A DNA stretch of 64,000 nucleotides from Paenibacillus gallinarum. GTDB taxonomy: Bacteria; Bacillota; Bacilli; Paenibacillales; Paenibacillaceae. A program made the position numbers and the translations under genes. Below are positions 53,736-62,212 of this stretch, one piece after another. The first letter of the stretch is position 1; every line of letters begins with the position of its first letter. The stretch spans positions 124,001-188,000 of the forward strand of contig NZ_JACSQL010000004.1 of the NCBI RefSeq assembly GCF_014836635.1, given 5' to 3'. Below the pieces are notes generated by a model. The model was not told where the DNA came from. It saw only the letters and a list, made by a program, of their open reading frames with translations, and searched no databases.

Positions 53736-54050
53736 ATGGACTGGGTATATTTGATACTGGCTGGACTGTTTGAAATGTCAGGTGTCGGTATGATTAATCA
53801 ATGGAACCAGAAGCGCAGTGCACGTGCAATGTTACTGTTAGTAGGAAGTTTTGCAATCAGCTTTGCCTTCCTTGCACTTGCGATGATGACGCTGCCCATG
53901 GGTACGGCCTACGCCGTATGGACTGGAATTGGAGCATCAGGGGGAGCGCTGCTTGGGATGATATTCTATGGGGAGGCCAGGGATGCTAAGCGTATCTTGT
54001 TTATTGCAATGGTATTAGTGTCTGCTGTTGGTCTAAAGTTTGTTTCGTAA
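53736..54050 (+). CDS. ykkD: SMR-family guanidinium exporter subunit, YkkD-like
   Basis: A 104-residue four-helix SMR protein with the Glu in LAGLFEMSGVGMI and the PMGTAYAVWTGIGASGGALLGM segment. It follows the ykkC stop by one base, with AGGAGG upstream in the preceding codons. It probably forms a heterodimer with YkkC in opposite membrane orientation. Both genes share the riboswitch transcript. Confidence 0.93.
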   Translation: MDWVYLILAGLFEMSGVGMINQWNQKRSARAMLLLVGSFAISFAFLALAMMTLPMGTAYAVWTGIGASGGALLGMIFYGEARDAKRILFIAMVLVSAVGLKFVS

Positions 54051-54063
54051 ATAATATTTGTTG

Positions 54064-54120
54064 AAATAAAAATATTGCCAGAATTAAGCTATTCACAAAC
54101 AATAGCTGATTCTGGCAATA
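54064..54120 (-). terminator. Terminator of the minus-strand small gene
   Basis: TATTGCCAGAAT pairs with ATTCTGGCAATA and encloses AGCTATT/AATAGCT. The T-run (TTTTTATTT) is on the minus strand, so it mainly serves the gene at 54175. Confidence 0.8.
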
Positions 54121-54174
54121 AAGAGGATCATGTCATCTATGTAATTTATACTGCTTTGTTAGTTTCCTTCCAAG

Positions 54175-54375
54175 TTAGAAGTGTGCCGATACAATGGTAG
54201 AAGCGTGTTTAATATGATCAAGCGGCACCGGGATCTTCCCCTGATCGCAAGTAATTACAAGATTCTTAGTATCATTGTTGATATCTATCTCGCCTACATA
54301 GGTGTCCCCGTTCTGCAGTACGAGACACACCGTATAGCCTTTCTTCTCAGCGTATCGCAACGAGTGTAACAGCAT
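54175..54375 (-). CDS. Small protein with an Sm/SH3-like barrel pattern, unknown function
   Basis: A 66-residue protein. After a short helix (LLHSLRYAEKKG) come alternating strands VCLVLQNGDTYVGEIDIN, NLVITCDQGKIPVPLDHIKHAS, which resemble a small Sm/SH3-like or YolD-like barrel. I do not recognise the family. ATG 54375 is chosen because GGAGGG lies 5 bases upstream. Confidence 0.65.
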   Translation of the reverse strand: MLLHSLRYAEKKGYTVCLVLQNGDTYVGEIDINNDTKNLVITCDQGKIPVPLDHIKHASTIVSAHF

Positions 54376-54542
54376 GTGATCCCTCCATCTCAAAGATACA
54401 GACTGCAATATATCTCAACCATCTGGTCGTATATGATAATAATGGAACATAAATCAGCCAGTGGATAATATTTACAATATATAATGTAACATCTTTATTT
54501 TTGTGAAGTAAATGAAAAATTTAAATAAAGATGAAAACGTTT

Positions 54543-54755
54543 TTACCTTAGTAGGTTGATATCTTCGCTTTCATTATAGTTGGGATCGTTACTATTAAAC
54601 TGTTTCCAGGCCACGTATAAACCTATCCCAGAGACAATAAGTCCAAGAATCGCGGCAATGAGGGTAAGCTGGTCCAAGGTAACAAGGTTGGAATCTACAT
54701 TGTTGTTATTTTTTCTGCTGGCGTTTTTGTTTTTGTTTTTGACAGTGGCCTTCAC
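54543..54755 (-). CDS. Small single-helix membrane protein, unknown function
   Basis: About 70 residues: a basic, Asn-rich N-terminus (KNKNKNASRKNNNN), one membrane helix (LTLIAAILGLIVSGIGLYVAW) and an acidic tail. No family is recognised; holin-like or spore-related roles are possible guesses only. GTG 54755 has GGAAGG 8 bases upstream; GTG 54764 is also possible. Confidence 0.5.
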   Translation of the reverse strand: MKATVKNKNKNASRKNNNNVDSNLVTLDQLTLIAAILGLIVSGIGLYVAWKQFNSNDPNYNESEDINLLR

Positions 54756-55017
54756 TTCGTTCACCTTCCCGCATCCCAGGTATTCTTCCTTCTATATCTT
54801 ATGTTATGAAATGGTATGAGTTCGTAAAAAGGGTAATTCCCTACGCCTTGAAATCAAAAGCGGTGCCTGCTCATTTGTAGTCAGATTGTGGGTTGTGAAG
54901 GACAGGAATCGAAGGATAGGGTGAGAGCCCAAAAAGAAGAAAGTTGGATAAGTGCCCGGTCCAAACCGGCCTGAATGACATAAGTTAGAGTGTAGGAAGC
55001 GGAAAGGAGGAGTTAAA

Positions 55018-55161
55018 ATGAGTGGATACGAATATTGTGGTGGCAACAATGGTTGTGGAAATGTTGGCGGATCTGGCCACGGAGGCTGGACATCGATAGG
55101 AGCAATTCTTGTACTCTTCATTCTCTTGGTTATCATTTCTAAAGCATTTACTTGTTACTAA
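55018..55161 (+). CDS. YjcZ-type small spore protein (47 aa)
   Basis: Gly/Asn/Cys-rich first half (YCGGNNGCGNVGG) and a C-terminal helix (IGAILVLFILLVIISKAF) that is nearly identical to that of the protein at 52793. AAAGGAGGAG precedes the ATG. A SigK-like -10 (CATAAGTTA) is at the same distance as in the first copy. In 54765-55017 I otherwise see only a short CCGGT/ACCGG dyad. Confidence 0.82.
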   Translation: MSGYEYCGGNNGCGNVGGSGHGGWTSIGAILVLFILLVIISKAFTCY

Positions 55162-55182
55162 TATTCTCTTGTTTTCAGTAAA

Positions 55183-55218
55183 AAGAAGCTGCCCTGATAT
55201 TAGGGCAGCTTCTTTATT
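55183..55218 (+). terminator. Intrinsic terminator
   Basis: AAGAAGCTGCCCT pairs perfectly with AGGGCAGCTTCTT around GATATT, followed by TATTT. Confidence 0.9.
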
Positions 55219-55341
55219 TGCGTCTTGTACACGGTCCCAAACAAAATATTCAAGTTCAAGGCAAGAGCCCGGACGTCGGAAATCCTTTTTACATATGTAT
55301 AGGGAGAAGCCTAGTAGGCGATATAAAGGGAGGAATATTTA

Positions 55342-55575
55342 ATGAATGAACAATATAGTTGTTATCCGATGAATTCCAATTATATTTCAGGGTACCCTGT
55401 ATCCGGTTACGAACGGATGTATCAAACTTACGGAGGCAAGTGGGAGGAACCCGTGAATTCCTATGCCATGCCGTACTGTGGGACTCCATATGTTCATAAA
55501 TCCCCCGACTATTTGGCGGGAATCCTGCTCGTATTATTCGTCTTGCTTGTTATTATCTCAAAGACCTTTTTCTAG
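55342..55575 (+). CDS. YjcZ-like small membrane protein (77 aa)
   Basis: The first 55 residues are Tyr/Ser/Pro/Asn-rich rather than Gly-rich (YPMNSNYISGYPVSGYERM). The C-terminal helix LAGILLVLFVLLVIISKTFF clearly matches that of the two YjcZ-type neighbours. It looks like a diverged paralogue in which only the membrane tail is conserved. AGGGAGG lies 8 bases before the ATG. Confidence 0.75.
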   Translation: MNEQYSCYPMNSNYISGYPVSGYERMYQTYGGKWEEPVNSYAMPYCGTPYVHKSPDYLAGILLVLFVLLVIISKTFF

Positions 55576-56153
55576 AGCGCGCTAAAATTGGATAGCCCCC
55601 GTACCTAGGGTCCGGGGGCTGCTATGTGCAAGGTCGCCCGCGTCATGTCGATCGCGAACAGCTTGCGATTATTTAATTGATTTAACCTGTGGTTGCTAAA
55701 TGCAGTAGCTACAGATAGCTAACGATTCCTCTGGTGAACGATGTCGTTCACGCTTGCCGAGAATAACTGACTTTCATACAACAAAAGCCCTACCTCTCTT
55801 TTGTCCTTGCGGCTCCGAAGACCGCGCCAGTTTGAATGAAAATAAAATCTAAAATCTTTGTTTGGGTTATAACGCGATTCTTACTTCATGAGGTTAAATG
55901 AAGGAATTATTCTACTTTGAGGAATATGAATGGGGTTAAATACTACATTACTTCTTATTATATCATAGTACAAGCTATAACACAAATATATACTATGTGA
56001 TACACCGATATGATGTATTTCCGGATTCATGGAAATCTCTCCTGGTTAATAATACAACAAGCAAGTAACAACATCCCTAGAGCTCAGGGTAATGGATTAC
56101 AACAGTGAAAAACGACAGAAACATTACTATAAATGACGAGGAGATGAACGATC
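55576..56153. other. Hairpin-rich non-coding region, unexplained
   Basis: A strong dyad AGCCCCCG/CGGGGGCT (55594-55620, no T-run) is followed by ATCGC/GCGAT (55651-55669), TAGCTA/TAGCTA (55706-55721), GTGAACG/CGTTCAC (55734-55751), CAAAAG/CTTTTG (55782-55803) and GCGG/CCGC (55809-55825). From 55850 on it is AT-rich. No ORF with support is visible. It may be a structured RNA or an eroded element. Confidence 0.45.
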
Positions 56154-56357
56154 ATGGATAACAACGTATTTAAAGGAAAATGGACGCAAATGAAGGGTGA
56201 AGCTAAAAAACAATGGGGTAAACTGACAGATGATGATCTGGATGTAATCAATGGTGAGAAAGACAAATTGATTGGTAAACTCCAAGAAAAATATGGTCAC
56301 ACGCGTGAACAGGCGGAGACTGAGTACAACAACTGGAGCAATACGAACGTACGCTAA
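56154..56357 (+). CDS. csbD: CsbD-family stress protein
   Basis: A 67-residue hydrophilic protein with the CsbD pattern FKGKWTQMKGEAKKQWGKL, then DVINGEKDKLIGKLQEKYG and EQAETEYNNW. The family is made under general stress or in stationary phase in many bacteria; function is unknown. It has its own terminator. GAGGAG precedes the ATG. Confidence 0.94.
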   Translation: MDNNVFKGKWTQMKGEAKKQWGKLTDDDLDVINGEKDKLIGKLQEKYGHTREQAETEYNNWSNTNVR

Positions 56358-56378
56358 TAACTTAGCTTACTTACAATG

Positions 56379-56417
56379 AAGAAGAGGATTGATTCTGCGG
56401 AATCGGTCCTCTTCTTT
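56379..56417 (+). terminator. Intrinsic terminator of csbD
   Basis: GAAGAGGA...GATT pairs with AATC...TCCTCTTC, followed by TTTG. Confidence 0.85.
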
Positions 56418-56507
56418 GTTTATGTAGAATTAAATCTCTACATGGTATGATTTCTTGTAAACAGATCAGACATATTCATATGCTGATAAAGAAGGGACCG
56501 ATGAATT

Positions 56508-57203
56508 TTGCTGGAACAGACTCGTAAAGCGATCGTTATTGGAGCAACCGGGATGGTTGGTCAGCAACTGGTTACTGGGCTGCTTGAACAAAAGCCTTAC
56601 ACGGAAGTCGTTATTTTAGTGAGAGAATCACTAGAGTTTACTCATCCCAAGCTGAAACAAGTGGTCGTAAATTGGGATGAGCTTGAGAAATATGAATCCG
56701 CCTTTCATCAAGCAGATGATTTATTCTGTTGTTTAGGTACAACAATCAAAAAGGCAGGATCACAGGCAGCTTTTCGCAAAGTAGATCTCGAATATCCCGT
56801 TACTGCCGCGAAGATAGCGGAGCGCCATGGAATAAAACAATTTATTGGGATTTCTTCGATGGGTGCCGATGCAAAATCGCGTGTTTTCTATTCGCGTACG
56901 AAAGGCCAGTTCGAAGAAGAGATTAAGAAGACGGGAATCCCTTCCGTACATTTCGTACGTCCTTCACTGCTTATCGGAGATCGCAAAGAACATAGAACAG
57001 GGGAGAAGATGGGTGAAATTCTCCTTGGGCTCTTAGATCCATTATTAAAGCTTGGAAAAGGGCAGAATTATCGTGCGATACCAGGATCACTTGTAGCTAC
57101 TGCCATGATTCGTATTGCCTTACAGGAACAGAAGGGGATACATATCTATTCCAATCAAAAGATTAGGGAGATCGCAGAGGCTGAGCCACTGTCTCAGAAA
57201 TAG
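56508..57203 (+). CDS. NAD(P)H-binding oxidoreductase (HTATIP2/TIP30-like atypical SDR)
   Basis: A 231-residue Rossmann protein with IVIGATGMVGQQLVTGL, the motif FCCLGTTIKKAGSQAAFRKVD typical of this atypical SDR group, ISSMGADAKSRVFYSRTKG (a Tyr/Lys-like pair) and FVRPSLLIGDRKEHR. The reaction is unknown in bacteria. The start is TTG 56508; a nearby ATG at 56500 is out of frame. It lies 70 bp before the RidA gene and may be co-transcribed with it. Confidence 0.88.
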   Translation: MLEQTRKAIVIGATGMVGQQLVTGLLEQKPYTEVVILVRESLEFTHPKLKQVVVNWDELEKYESAFHQADDLFCCLGTTIKKAGSQAAFRKVDLEYPVTAAKIAERHGIKQFIGISSMGADAKSRVFYSRTKGQFEEEIKKTGIPSVHFVRPSLLIGDRKEHRTGEKMGEILLGLLDPLLKLGKGQNYRAIPGSLVATAMIRIALQEQKGIHIYSNQKIREIAEAEPLSQK

Positions 57204-57272
57204 ACAAGCCTCGCACATTTGACTACAATAACGTATAGAAAAGTATGGAAATATTAAAGGAGGTTCATCCGT

Positions 57273-57653
57273 ATGAGCAAAAACACGATCACAACCGAAA
57301 AAGCACCGGGTGCCATTGGGCCTTACAGCCAGGCTGTAGAAGCAGGCGGATTTATTTTCACATCAGGACAACTTGGTATTGATCCGGCGACGGGAGAGTT
57401 TGGAGCGACTGTAGAAGAGCAGACCCGTTTGTCTCTGGAGAATGTAAAAGCGATTCTTGAAGCGGCTGGGGCAGGACTTACCCAAGTTGTGAAAACAACG
57501 GTCTTCTTAAAAGATATGAATGATTTTGTCCGTGTGAATGAAGTGTACAGTTCATTTTTCGAACAGCCATACCCAGCGCGTAGTGCAGTAGAAGTAGCTC
57601 GTTTACCAAAAGATGCGCTTGTTGAGATCGAGACGATTGTAGTAAAAGGGTAA
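57273..57653 (+). CDS. ridA: RidA-family enamine/imine deaminase
   Basis: A 126-residue protein of the YjgF/YabJ/RidA family. The signature is complete: [54 protein letters not shown] (active Arg and Glu). Trimers hydrolyse reactive enamines such as 2-aminoacrylate made by PLP enzymes. AAAGGAGG precedes the ATG. The IS element begins 37 bp after its stop. Confidence 0.96.
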   Translation: MSKNTITTEKAPGAIGPYSQAVEAGGFIFTSGQLGIDPATGEFGATVEEQTRLSLENVKAILEAAGAGLTQVVKTTVFLKDMNDFVRVNEVYSSFFEQPYPARSAVEVARLPKDALVEIETIVVKG

Positions 57654-57740
57654 GACCTTATACAAATGATGTTATTACTGAATTAATTCAAAAAGAGACC
57701 AACGCTTTGGCGAGGCCACTGAAAAAGTCCACTCATAAAA

Positions 57741-57785
57741 AAAGGTACTGATCCTCAAAAAAGTTGAGGATCAGTACCTTTTTTT
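57741..57785 (+). terminator. Left-end internal terminator of the IS
   Basis: AAAGGTACTGATCCTCAA pairs perfectly with TTGAGGATCAGTACCTTT, followed by TTTT. It should block host transcription entering from ridA. Confidence 0.85.
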
Positions 57786-57823
57786 CGCTTATAATTAATG
57801 CATCATTAAAAGTAGGTGAGCGG

Positions 57824-59275
57824 ATGATTCGACAACAACAAACCTTGGTTCTGAGTCCTTATGCGGCACTGTATGACATTGTTGTACCGAAGGACAATAT
57901 GCTTCGTCAAATCAATGAATTGGTGGACTTCACTTTTATATACGAAGAGTTGGAAGCAAAATATTGCTTAGACAATGGACGTAACGCCATTGACCCGATT
58001 CGCATGTTTAAATATTTATTACTGAAAGCTATATTTGAACTCTCTGACGTAGACATTGTTGAACGCTCTAAGTATGACCTGTCGTTTAAATTTTTTCTTG
58101 GCATGGCACCAGAAGACTCGGTAATCGATTCAAGTTCTCTAACGAAATTCCGCAAACTACGTTTAAAAGATATGAACCTACTCGACATGCTTATCGGGCA
58201 GACCGTAACCCTTGCGATTGAGCAGGGTATCTTAAAGAGTACTTCTATTATCGTAGATGCCACGCATACGAAAGCTCGCTACAACCAGAAGTCACCGCAA
58301 GAAATCCTGCAAGACCGTGCGCGGAAGCTGCGCAAAATGGTTTACACGATGGATGAATCGGTCAAAGCCAAAATGCCAGTAAAGAACGTGAACCATGTGC
58401 TCGAAGACGAAATTGTGTACTGTCAAAAACTTGTCGCTTTCATCGAAGAAGAATCCGGAATCGCACAGGTGCCAAAAATTGTAGAGCCGCTTAATCTTCT
58501 GAAAGAGACGATTGAGGATGATGTAGAGCAACTGCGCCTTGCAGCAGATCCAGACGCGCGCGTAGGACACAAGAGCGCAGATAGCGCCTTTTTCGGTTAC
58601 AAAACACATCTAGCGATGACCGAGGAACGACTAATAACGGCAGCTGTCATTACGACGGGCGAAAAAAATGATGGCAAGCAATTACAGACACTGATCGAAA
58701 AAAGCCAAGCCGCCGGGATGCAGGTCAAAACGGTAATTGGTGATACGGCGTATTCTGAGAAGGATAACCTGATCTACACGAAACAAAACGAGATTGAACT
58801 TGTAGCGAAACTTAATCCACTCATTACACAAGGTGCTCGTAAGAAAGAGGACGAGTTTCTGTTCAACAAAGATGCTGGCATGTACGTTTGTCCAGCCGGA
58901 CACATGGCGATTCGAAAAGCACGACAAGGGAAAACAGGCATCAGTAAAAACCAACAAGACACCTATTTTTTCGATGTGGAACTCTGCAAACGCTGTCCGT
59001 TTAAGGGAGGCTGTTACAGAGAAGGAGCCAAGAGCAAAACGTATTCCGTGACAGTAAAATCCGATGAACACTTGGAACAGAAGGCGTTCCAGGATACAGA
59101 ATATTTCAAAACAAAATCGAAGGAACGCTACAAAATTGAAGCAAAGAACAGTGAACTCAAACATGGGCACGGGCATGATGTAGCCACATCCTCGGGTCTG
59201 CTTGGCATGCAACTGCAAGGTGCTATGACCATATTCGCTGTAAATCTCAAACGAATACTGAAATTAGTAGACTAA
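57824..59275 (+). CDS. IS1182-family transposase
   Basis: A 483-residue DDE transposase. It has an N-terminal domain (DFTFIYEELEAKYCLDNGR, IDPIRMFKYLLLKAIF), the catalytic core with first Asp in IIVDATHTKARY, second in VIGDTAYSEKDN and Glu in YKIEAKNSELKHGHG, and a Cys-rich insert (VCPAGH, CKRCPFKGGCY). The gene appears intact. ATG 57824 with TAGGTGAG upstream is chosen over the longer frame that runs into the left-end hairpin. Its function is to move the surrounding element. Confidence 0.94.
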   Translation: MIRQQQTLVLSPYAALYDIVVPKDNMLRQINELVDFTFIYEELEAKYCLDNGRNAIDPIRMFKYLLLKAIFELSDVDIVERSKYDLSFKFFLGMAPEDSVIDSSSLTKFRKLRLKDMNLLDMLIGQTVTLAIEQGILKSTSIIVDATHTKARYNQKSPQEILQDRARKLRKMVYTMDESVKAKMPVKNVNHVLEDEIVYCQKLVAFIEEESGIAQVPKIVEPLNLLKETIEDDVEQLRLAADPDARVGHKSADSAFFGYKTHLAMTEERLITAAVITTGEKNDGKQLQTLIEKSQAAGMQVKTVIGDTAYSEKDNLIYTKQNEIELVAKLNPLITQGARKKEDEFLFNKDAGMYVCPAGHMAIRKARQGKTGISKNQQDTYFFDVELCKRCPFKGGCYREGAKSKTYSVTVKSDEHLEQKAFQDTEYFKTKSKERYKIEAKNSELKHGHGHDVATSSGLLGMQLQGAMTIFAVNLKRILKLVD

Positions 59276-59310
59276 GAACTACTAGTGAATACAGCATTAT
59301 GAAGACAAAA

Positions 59311-59354
59311 AGAAGACATTCACCTCCAAAACGCGGAGTGAATGTCTTCTTTTT
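59311..59354 (+). terminator. Right-end internal terminator of the IS
   Basis: AGAAGACATTCACCTCC pairs with GGA-GTGAATGTCTTCT (one bulge), followed by TTTT. Confidence 0.85.
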
Positions 59355-59432
59355 ACACTATTTGCACAGCCTCCGAAGAAAAGCGCAAGTTCTTCAGTGG
59401 CCTCGCTTTGGCGATGGTCTCTTTTTGCGTTA

Positions 59433-60191
59433 TTATTTTTTCTTCCGTAAGAAAATCCATACTGCAAATAAGAAAATGACAATGGCGAGCCCAATTGCTG
59501 TATAGGAAACAGCAAGGATATCCGATTGTTTTACTCCGATAGCAATATAGGCCCATACGAATACAAGCGGCATGATGAAGTCGTTATATCGGTAGCTAAC
59601 TGCAAAGGCAACGATGCTGCCAAGCAGAAGCAGAATGATAGCCCACGTTTGATCTCCCAGGTTAAATCCGCTCCAGCCGAGTTTACTCAGCCATACGGTC
59701 ACGTTTATCAGCGTCGCTACACTAACCCACCCTATATAGATGCTAAATGGAAGTTTGACAAACCAAGTTTCTCCGAGCGTAGGGGAAGGGATGTCTCGTG
59801 TACGCAAATACATTTGAATAAGGGAGAACAATAAAATGAATATGACAAGTACGGACCATCCGATCAAAAGGTTCTGCCAGAGGATGATCCAGCCTGCGTT
59901 TGCTAAACAGCTAATGAAGAACCAGATTCCGACACGAGCTGTTGTATTCCGATTTTTTTGAGAAGGCAAAAACTGAAAAATAACAAAGCAGGCAAGGAGG
60001 ATATAAATGACAGACCAGATGATAAATGCATATCCAGCCGGAGTAATTAATACCGGATAAAGTTCAGATACTTCCTGTGTTGTTCTTCCCCCGATCGGTA
60101 ATATATTCGCGAGTGCGTTGACTACAATAACAAGAATCAAGCCTACTACATTTAACCATTTGTAAGAGTTGTGTTTGCTGTTAATTTGCAT
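59433..60191 (-). CDS. TspO/MBR-like tryptophan-rich membrane protein
   Basis: A 252-residue protein with seven to eight helices. TspO-like features include ITPAGYAFIIWSVIYILL, SCLANAGWIILWQ and LPFSIYIGWVSVATLINV. This longer Bacillota version extends the five-helix TspO core. TspO proteins bind porphyrins or other hydrophobic ligands, while the function of the long form is unknown. ATG 60191 has AGGAGG at 7 bases; the frame extends to 60254 without a ribosome site. The IS ends about 7 bp beyond its stop codon, so any native terminator has been displaced. Confidence 0.85.
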   Translation of the reverse strand: MQINSKHNSYKWLNVVGLILVIVVNALANILPIGGRTTQEVSELYPVLITPAGYAFIIWSVIYILLACFVIFQFLPSQKNRNTTARVGIWFFISCLANAGWIILWQNLLIGWSVLVIFILLFSLIQMYLRTRDIPSPTLGETWFVKLPFSIYIGWVSVATLINVTVWLSKLGWSGFNLGDQTWAIILLLLGSIVAFAVSYRYNDFIMPLVFVWAYIAIGVKQSDILAVSYTAIGLAIVIFLFAVWIFLRKKK

Positions 60192-60463
60192 ACGATAACC
60201 TCCTGTAATTAATTTTGAAGAGGGTGAATATGTACTGACCAACGAGTCATGCAATACTTACCCTTCTCTTACATTTTTCAATCAAAAGAATATGCACTCC
60301 CTGGAGGTACCCCTATGAAGAATAAGGCGGCAAATCACTTCAGAAACAGGCATGATCCTGCTCCATTTTCTATATTATGTAATTATATCCCTAAAATATC
60401 ATTCAATTTCCTTTAAGTGGGTTATATATACAATAAAGTGGTTAAAGAAAGGGGGGTTCATCC

Positions 60464-61342
60464 ATGAACCGAAAATCTTCACAGATGATGCAGCAATTTA
60501 TTTTTGTGGGTCCTGCTCTATTTTTCTTTATGCTCATCATTGCAGCACCGTTTCTGCTGGGGATGTATTACTCCTTCACGGAATGGAGTGGTGCCTCAAA
60601 AGATCCCGTTTGGGTGGGGTTCGCTAACTTCACCAAAATATTTACAGATGACCCTGCATTTTTGAAATCGTTTACATTTACAGCTTTGTTTACAGTGGTA
60701 GGGGTCCTGCTCACCAATCTTATTGGATTTTTTCTTGCTTACTTTTTAACGAAGCCGCTGAAGACTAAAAATGTGCTGCGGACCGTATTTTTTATGCCGA
60801 ATGTCATCGGTGGACTCTTGCTCGGATTTATCTGGCAATTTATATTTGTCCGCGGTTTCGCTTCTGTGGGTGAAGTGACAGGGCTTGCTTTTTTTAATCT
60901 GCCTTGGCTAGGGGATGAAACGACTGCTTTCTGGGCCATCGTCATTGTGTTCGTATGGCAGACCGCAGGCTATTTAATGGTAATTTACATATCTTCACTG
61001 AATAATGTACCGACAGATGTTTTGGAGGCTGCTCAGATTGATGGAGCCACCCGGGGACAGATGTTAAGAAGTATTATCGTTCCGCTCATTATGCCGGGAG
61101 TAACAGTCTGTCTGTTTCTTGCCATCTCTTGGTCGTTCAAGATGTTTGATCTAAACCTCTCGCTGACCAAAGGAGGACCGTTCCGCTCCACGGAGTCTCT
61201 TGCGCTGAACATTTATAATGAAGCATTCGTGAACGGAAGATACGGACTTGGTACAGCGAAGGCACTCATTTTCTTCATCGTGGTTGCGATTATTACCAGC
61301 ATCCAGGTTCGTCTGACGAAGAGCCGGGAGGTGGAAGCCTAA
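60464..61342 (+). CDS. Sugar ABC transporter permease (MalF/LacF type)
   Basis: A 292-residue permease with six helices and the CUT1 EAA loop EAAQIDGATRGQMLRSIIVPLI. It is the first of three genes. Upstream (60192-60463) I see only a possible -10 (TATACAAT near 60428) and the ribosome site AAAGGGGGG. It pairs with the next permease. Substrate probably an oligosaccharide; the family does not reveal which. Confidence 0.94.
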   Translation: MNRKSSQMMQQFIFVGPALFFFMLIIAAPFLLGMYYSFTEWSGASKDPVWVGFANFTKIFTDDPAFLKSFTFTALFTVVGVLLTNLIGFFLAYFLTKPLKTKNVLRTVFFMPNVIGGLLLGFIWQFIFVRGFASVGEVTGLAFFNLPWLGDETTAFWAIVIVFVWQTAGYLMVIYISSLNNVPTDVLEAAQIDGATRGQMLRSIIVPLIMPGVTVCLFLAISWSFKMFDLNLSLTKGGPFRSTESLALNIYNEAFVNGRYGLGTAKALIFFIVVAIITSIQVRLTKSREVEA

Positions 61343-62178
61343 TGGAAACGAGTAAAAACTACCGTTTTACTACACTCCTCACCGAAATCATTATGATCTT
61401 GATCGCTTTATTGTTTCTCGTTCCGTTCTATTTCCTGTTTGTGAACTCTGTTAAAAGTTTTGGTGACCTGCTGACGAATGCGGCAGCATGGCCGAAAGTT
61501 TTTGAATGGGGCAATTATCAGCGAGCGTGGGAGATTACCAAATTTCCAAAAGTATTATTCAACTCTCTGTTTGTAACGATTGTCAGCAATTTATTGCTTG
61601 TCTTGTTTAGTTCCATGACAGCCTACCGGATGGTAAGGCACAACAGCAGGTTTAACCGCGTCCTCTTTACGCTGTTTGTTGCTGCCATGGTCATTCCTTT
61701 TCAGTCGATTATGATCCCGCTCGTTAAGGTGACAAGTACCGTTGGGCTGATGAACAGTCACTATGGGCTTATAATTTGTTATCTCGGTTTTGGCATACCG
61801 ATATCTGTATTTCTGTTCCATGGTTTTGTGAAGTCCGTTCCTATTGAGATTGAGGAAGCAGCGAGGGTCGATGGAAGTAATGCGTACGGGGTGTTTTTTC
61901 GAATCGTATACCCGCTTATGCGACCGATGTATGTGACGATCATTATACTGAACACGCTTTGGATCTGGAACGATTATCTATTGCCGTCGATACTTCTGCA
62001 GAATAGTTCACTTCATACCATTCCAATTGCCACGTATGCTTTTTTTGGGCAATACACAAAGCAGTGGGATTTAGCTCTGCCTGCGCTAGTGCTCGGCATT
62101 ACACCGGTCATTATTTTCTTCCTGTTAATGCAAAAGTACATTATCCAAGGAATAACCGCAGGATCAGTAAAGGGATGA
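61342..62178 (+). CDS. Sugar ABC transporter permease (MalG/LacG type)
   Basis: A 278-residue permease with six helices and the EAA loop EEAARVDGSNAYGVFFRIVYPLM. Its start overlaps the stop of the preceding gene (TAATG), which indicates translational coupling. The C-terminus ends QKYIIQGITAGSVKG, as is typical for this family. Confidence 0.94.
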   Translation: METSKNYRFTTLLTEIIMILIALLFLVPFYFLFVNSVKSFGDLLTNAAAWPKVFEWGNYQRAWEITKFPKVLFNSLFVTIVSNLLLVLFSSMTAYRMVRHNSRFNRVLFTLFVAAMVIPFQSIMIPLVKVTSTVGLMNSHYGLIICYLGFGIPISVFLFHGFVKSVPIEIEEAARVDGSNAYGVFFRIVYPLMRPMYVTIIILNTLWIWNDYLLPSILLQNSSLHTIPIATYAFFGQYTKQWDLALPALVLGITPVIIFFLLMQKYIIQGITAGSVKG

Positions 62179-62212
62179 CAGCTAATTTTATAAGATACAG
62201 GAGGGGTTTATA

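Larger units (their letters stand above)
57690..59426 (+). mobile_element. IS1182-family insertion sequence (complete)
   Basis: About 1.74 kb. The left end contains AGAGACCAACGCTTTGGCGA and continues GGCCACTGAA; the right end, read inward, has AGAGACCATCGCCAAAGCGA and GGCCACTGAA, giving imperfect inverted repeats of about 35 bp. The exact outer edge is blurred by A5/T5 flanks, so I cannot define a target duplication. It carries one intact transposase gene and hairpin terminators inside both ends (57741-57785 and 59311-59354). It landed between ridA and the tspO stop codon. Confidence 0.88.

Noticed and set aside
56060-56100. SigB-type promoter for csbD (GGGTAA at 56089)
   Set aside because: No matching GTTT -35 at the required distance, and many Paenibacillus lack SigB.
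57690-59426. Target-site duplication of the IS
   Set aside because: A5/T5 tracts at both edges make the exact ends ambiguous, so no duplication can be claimed.
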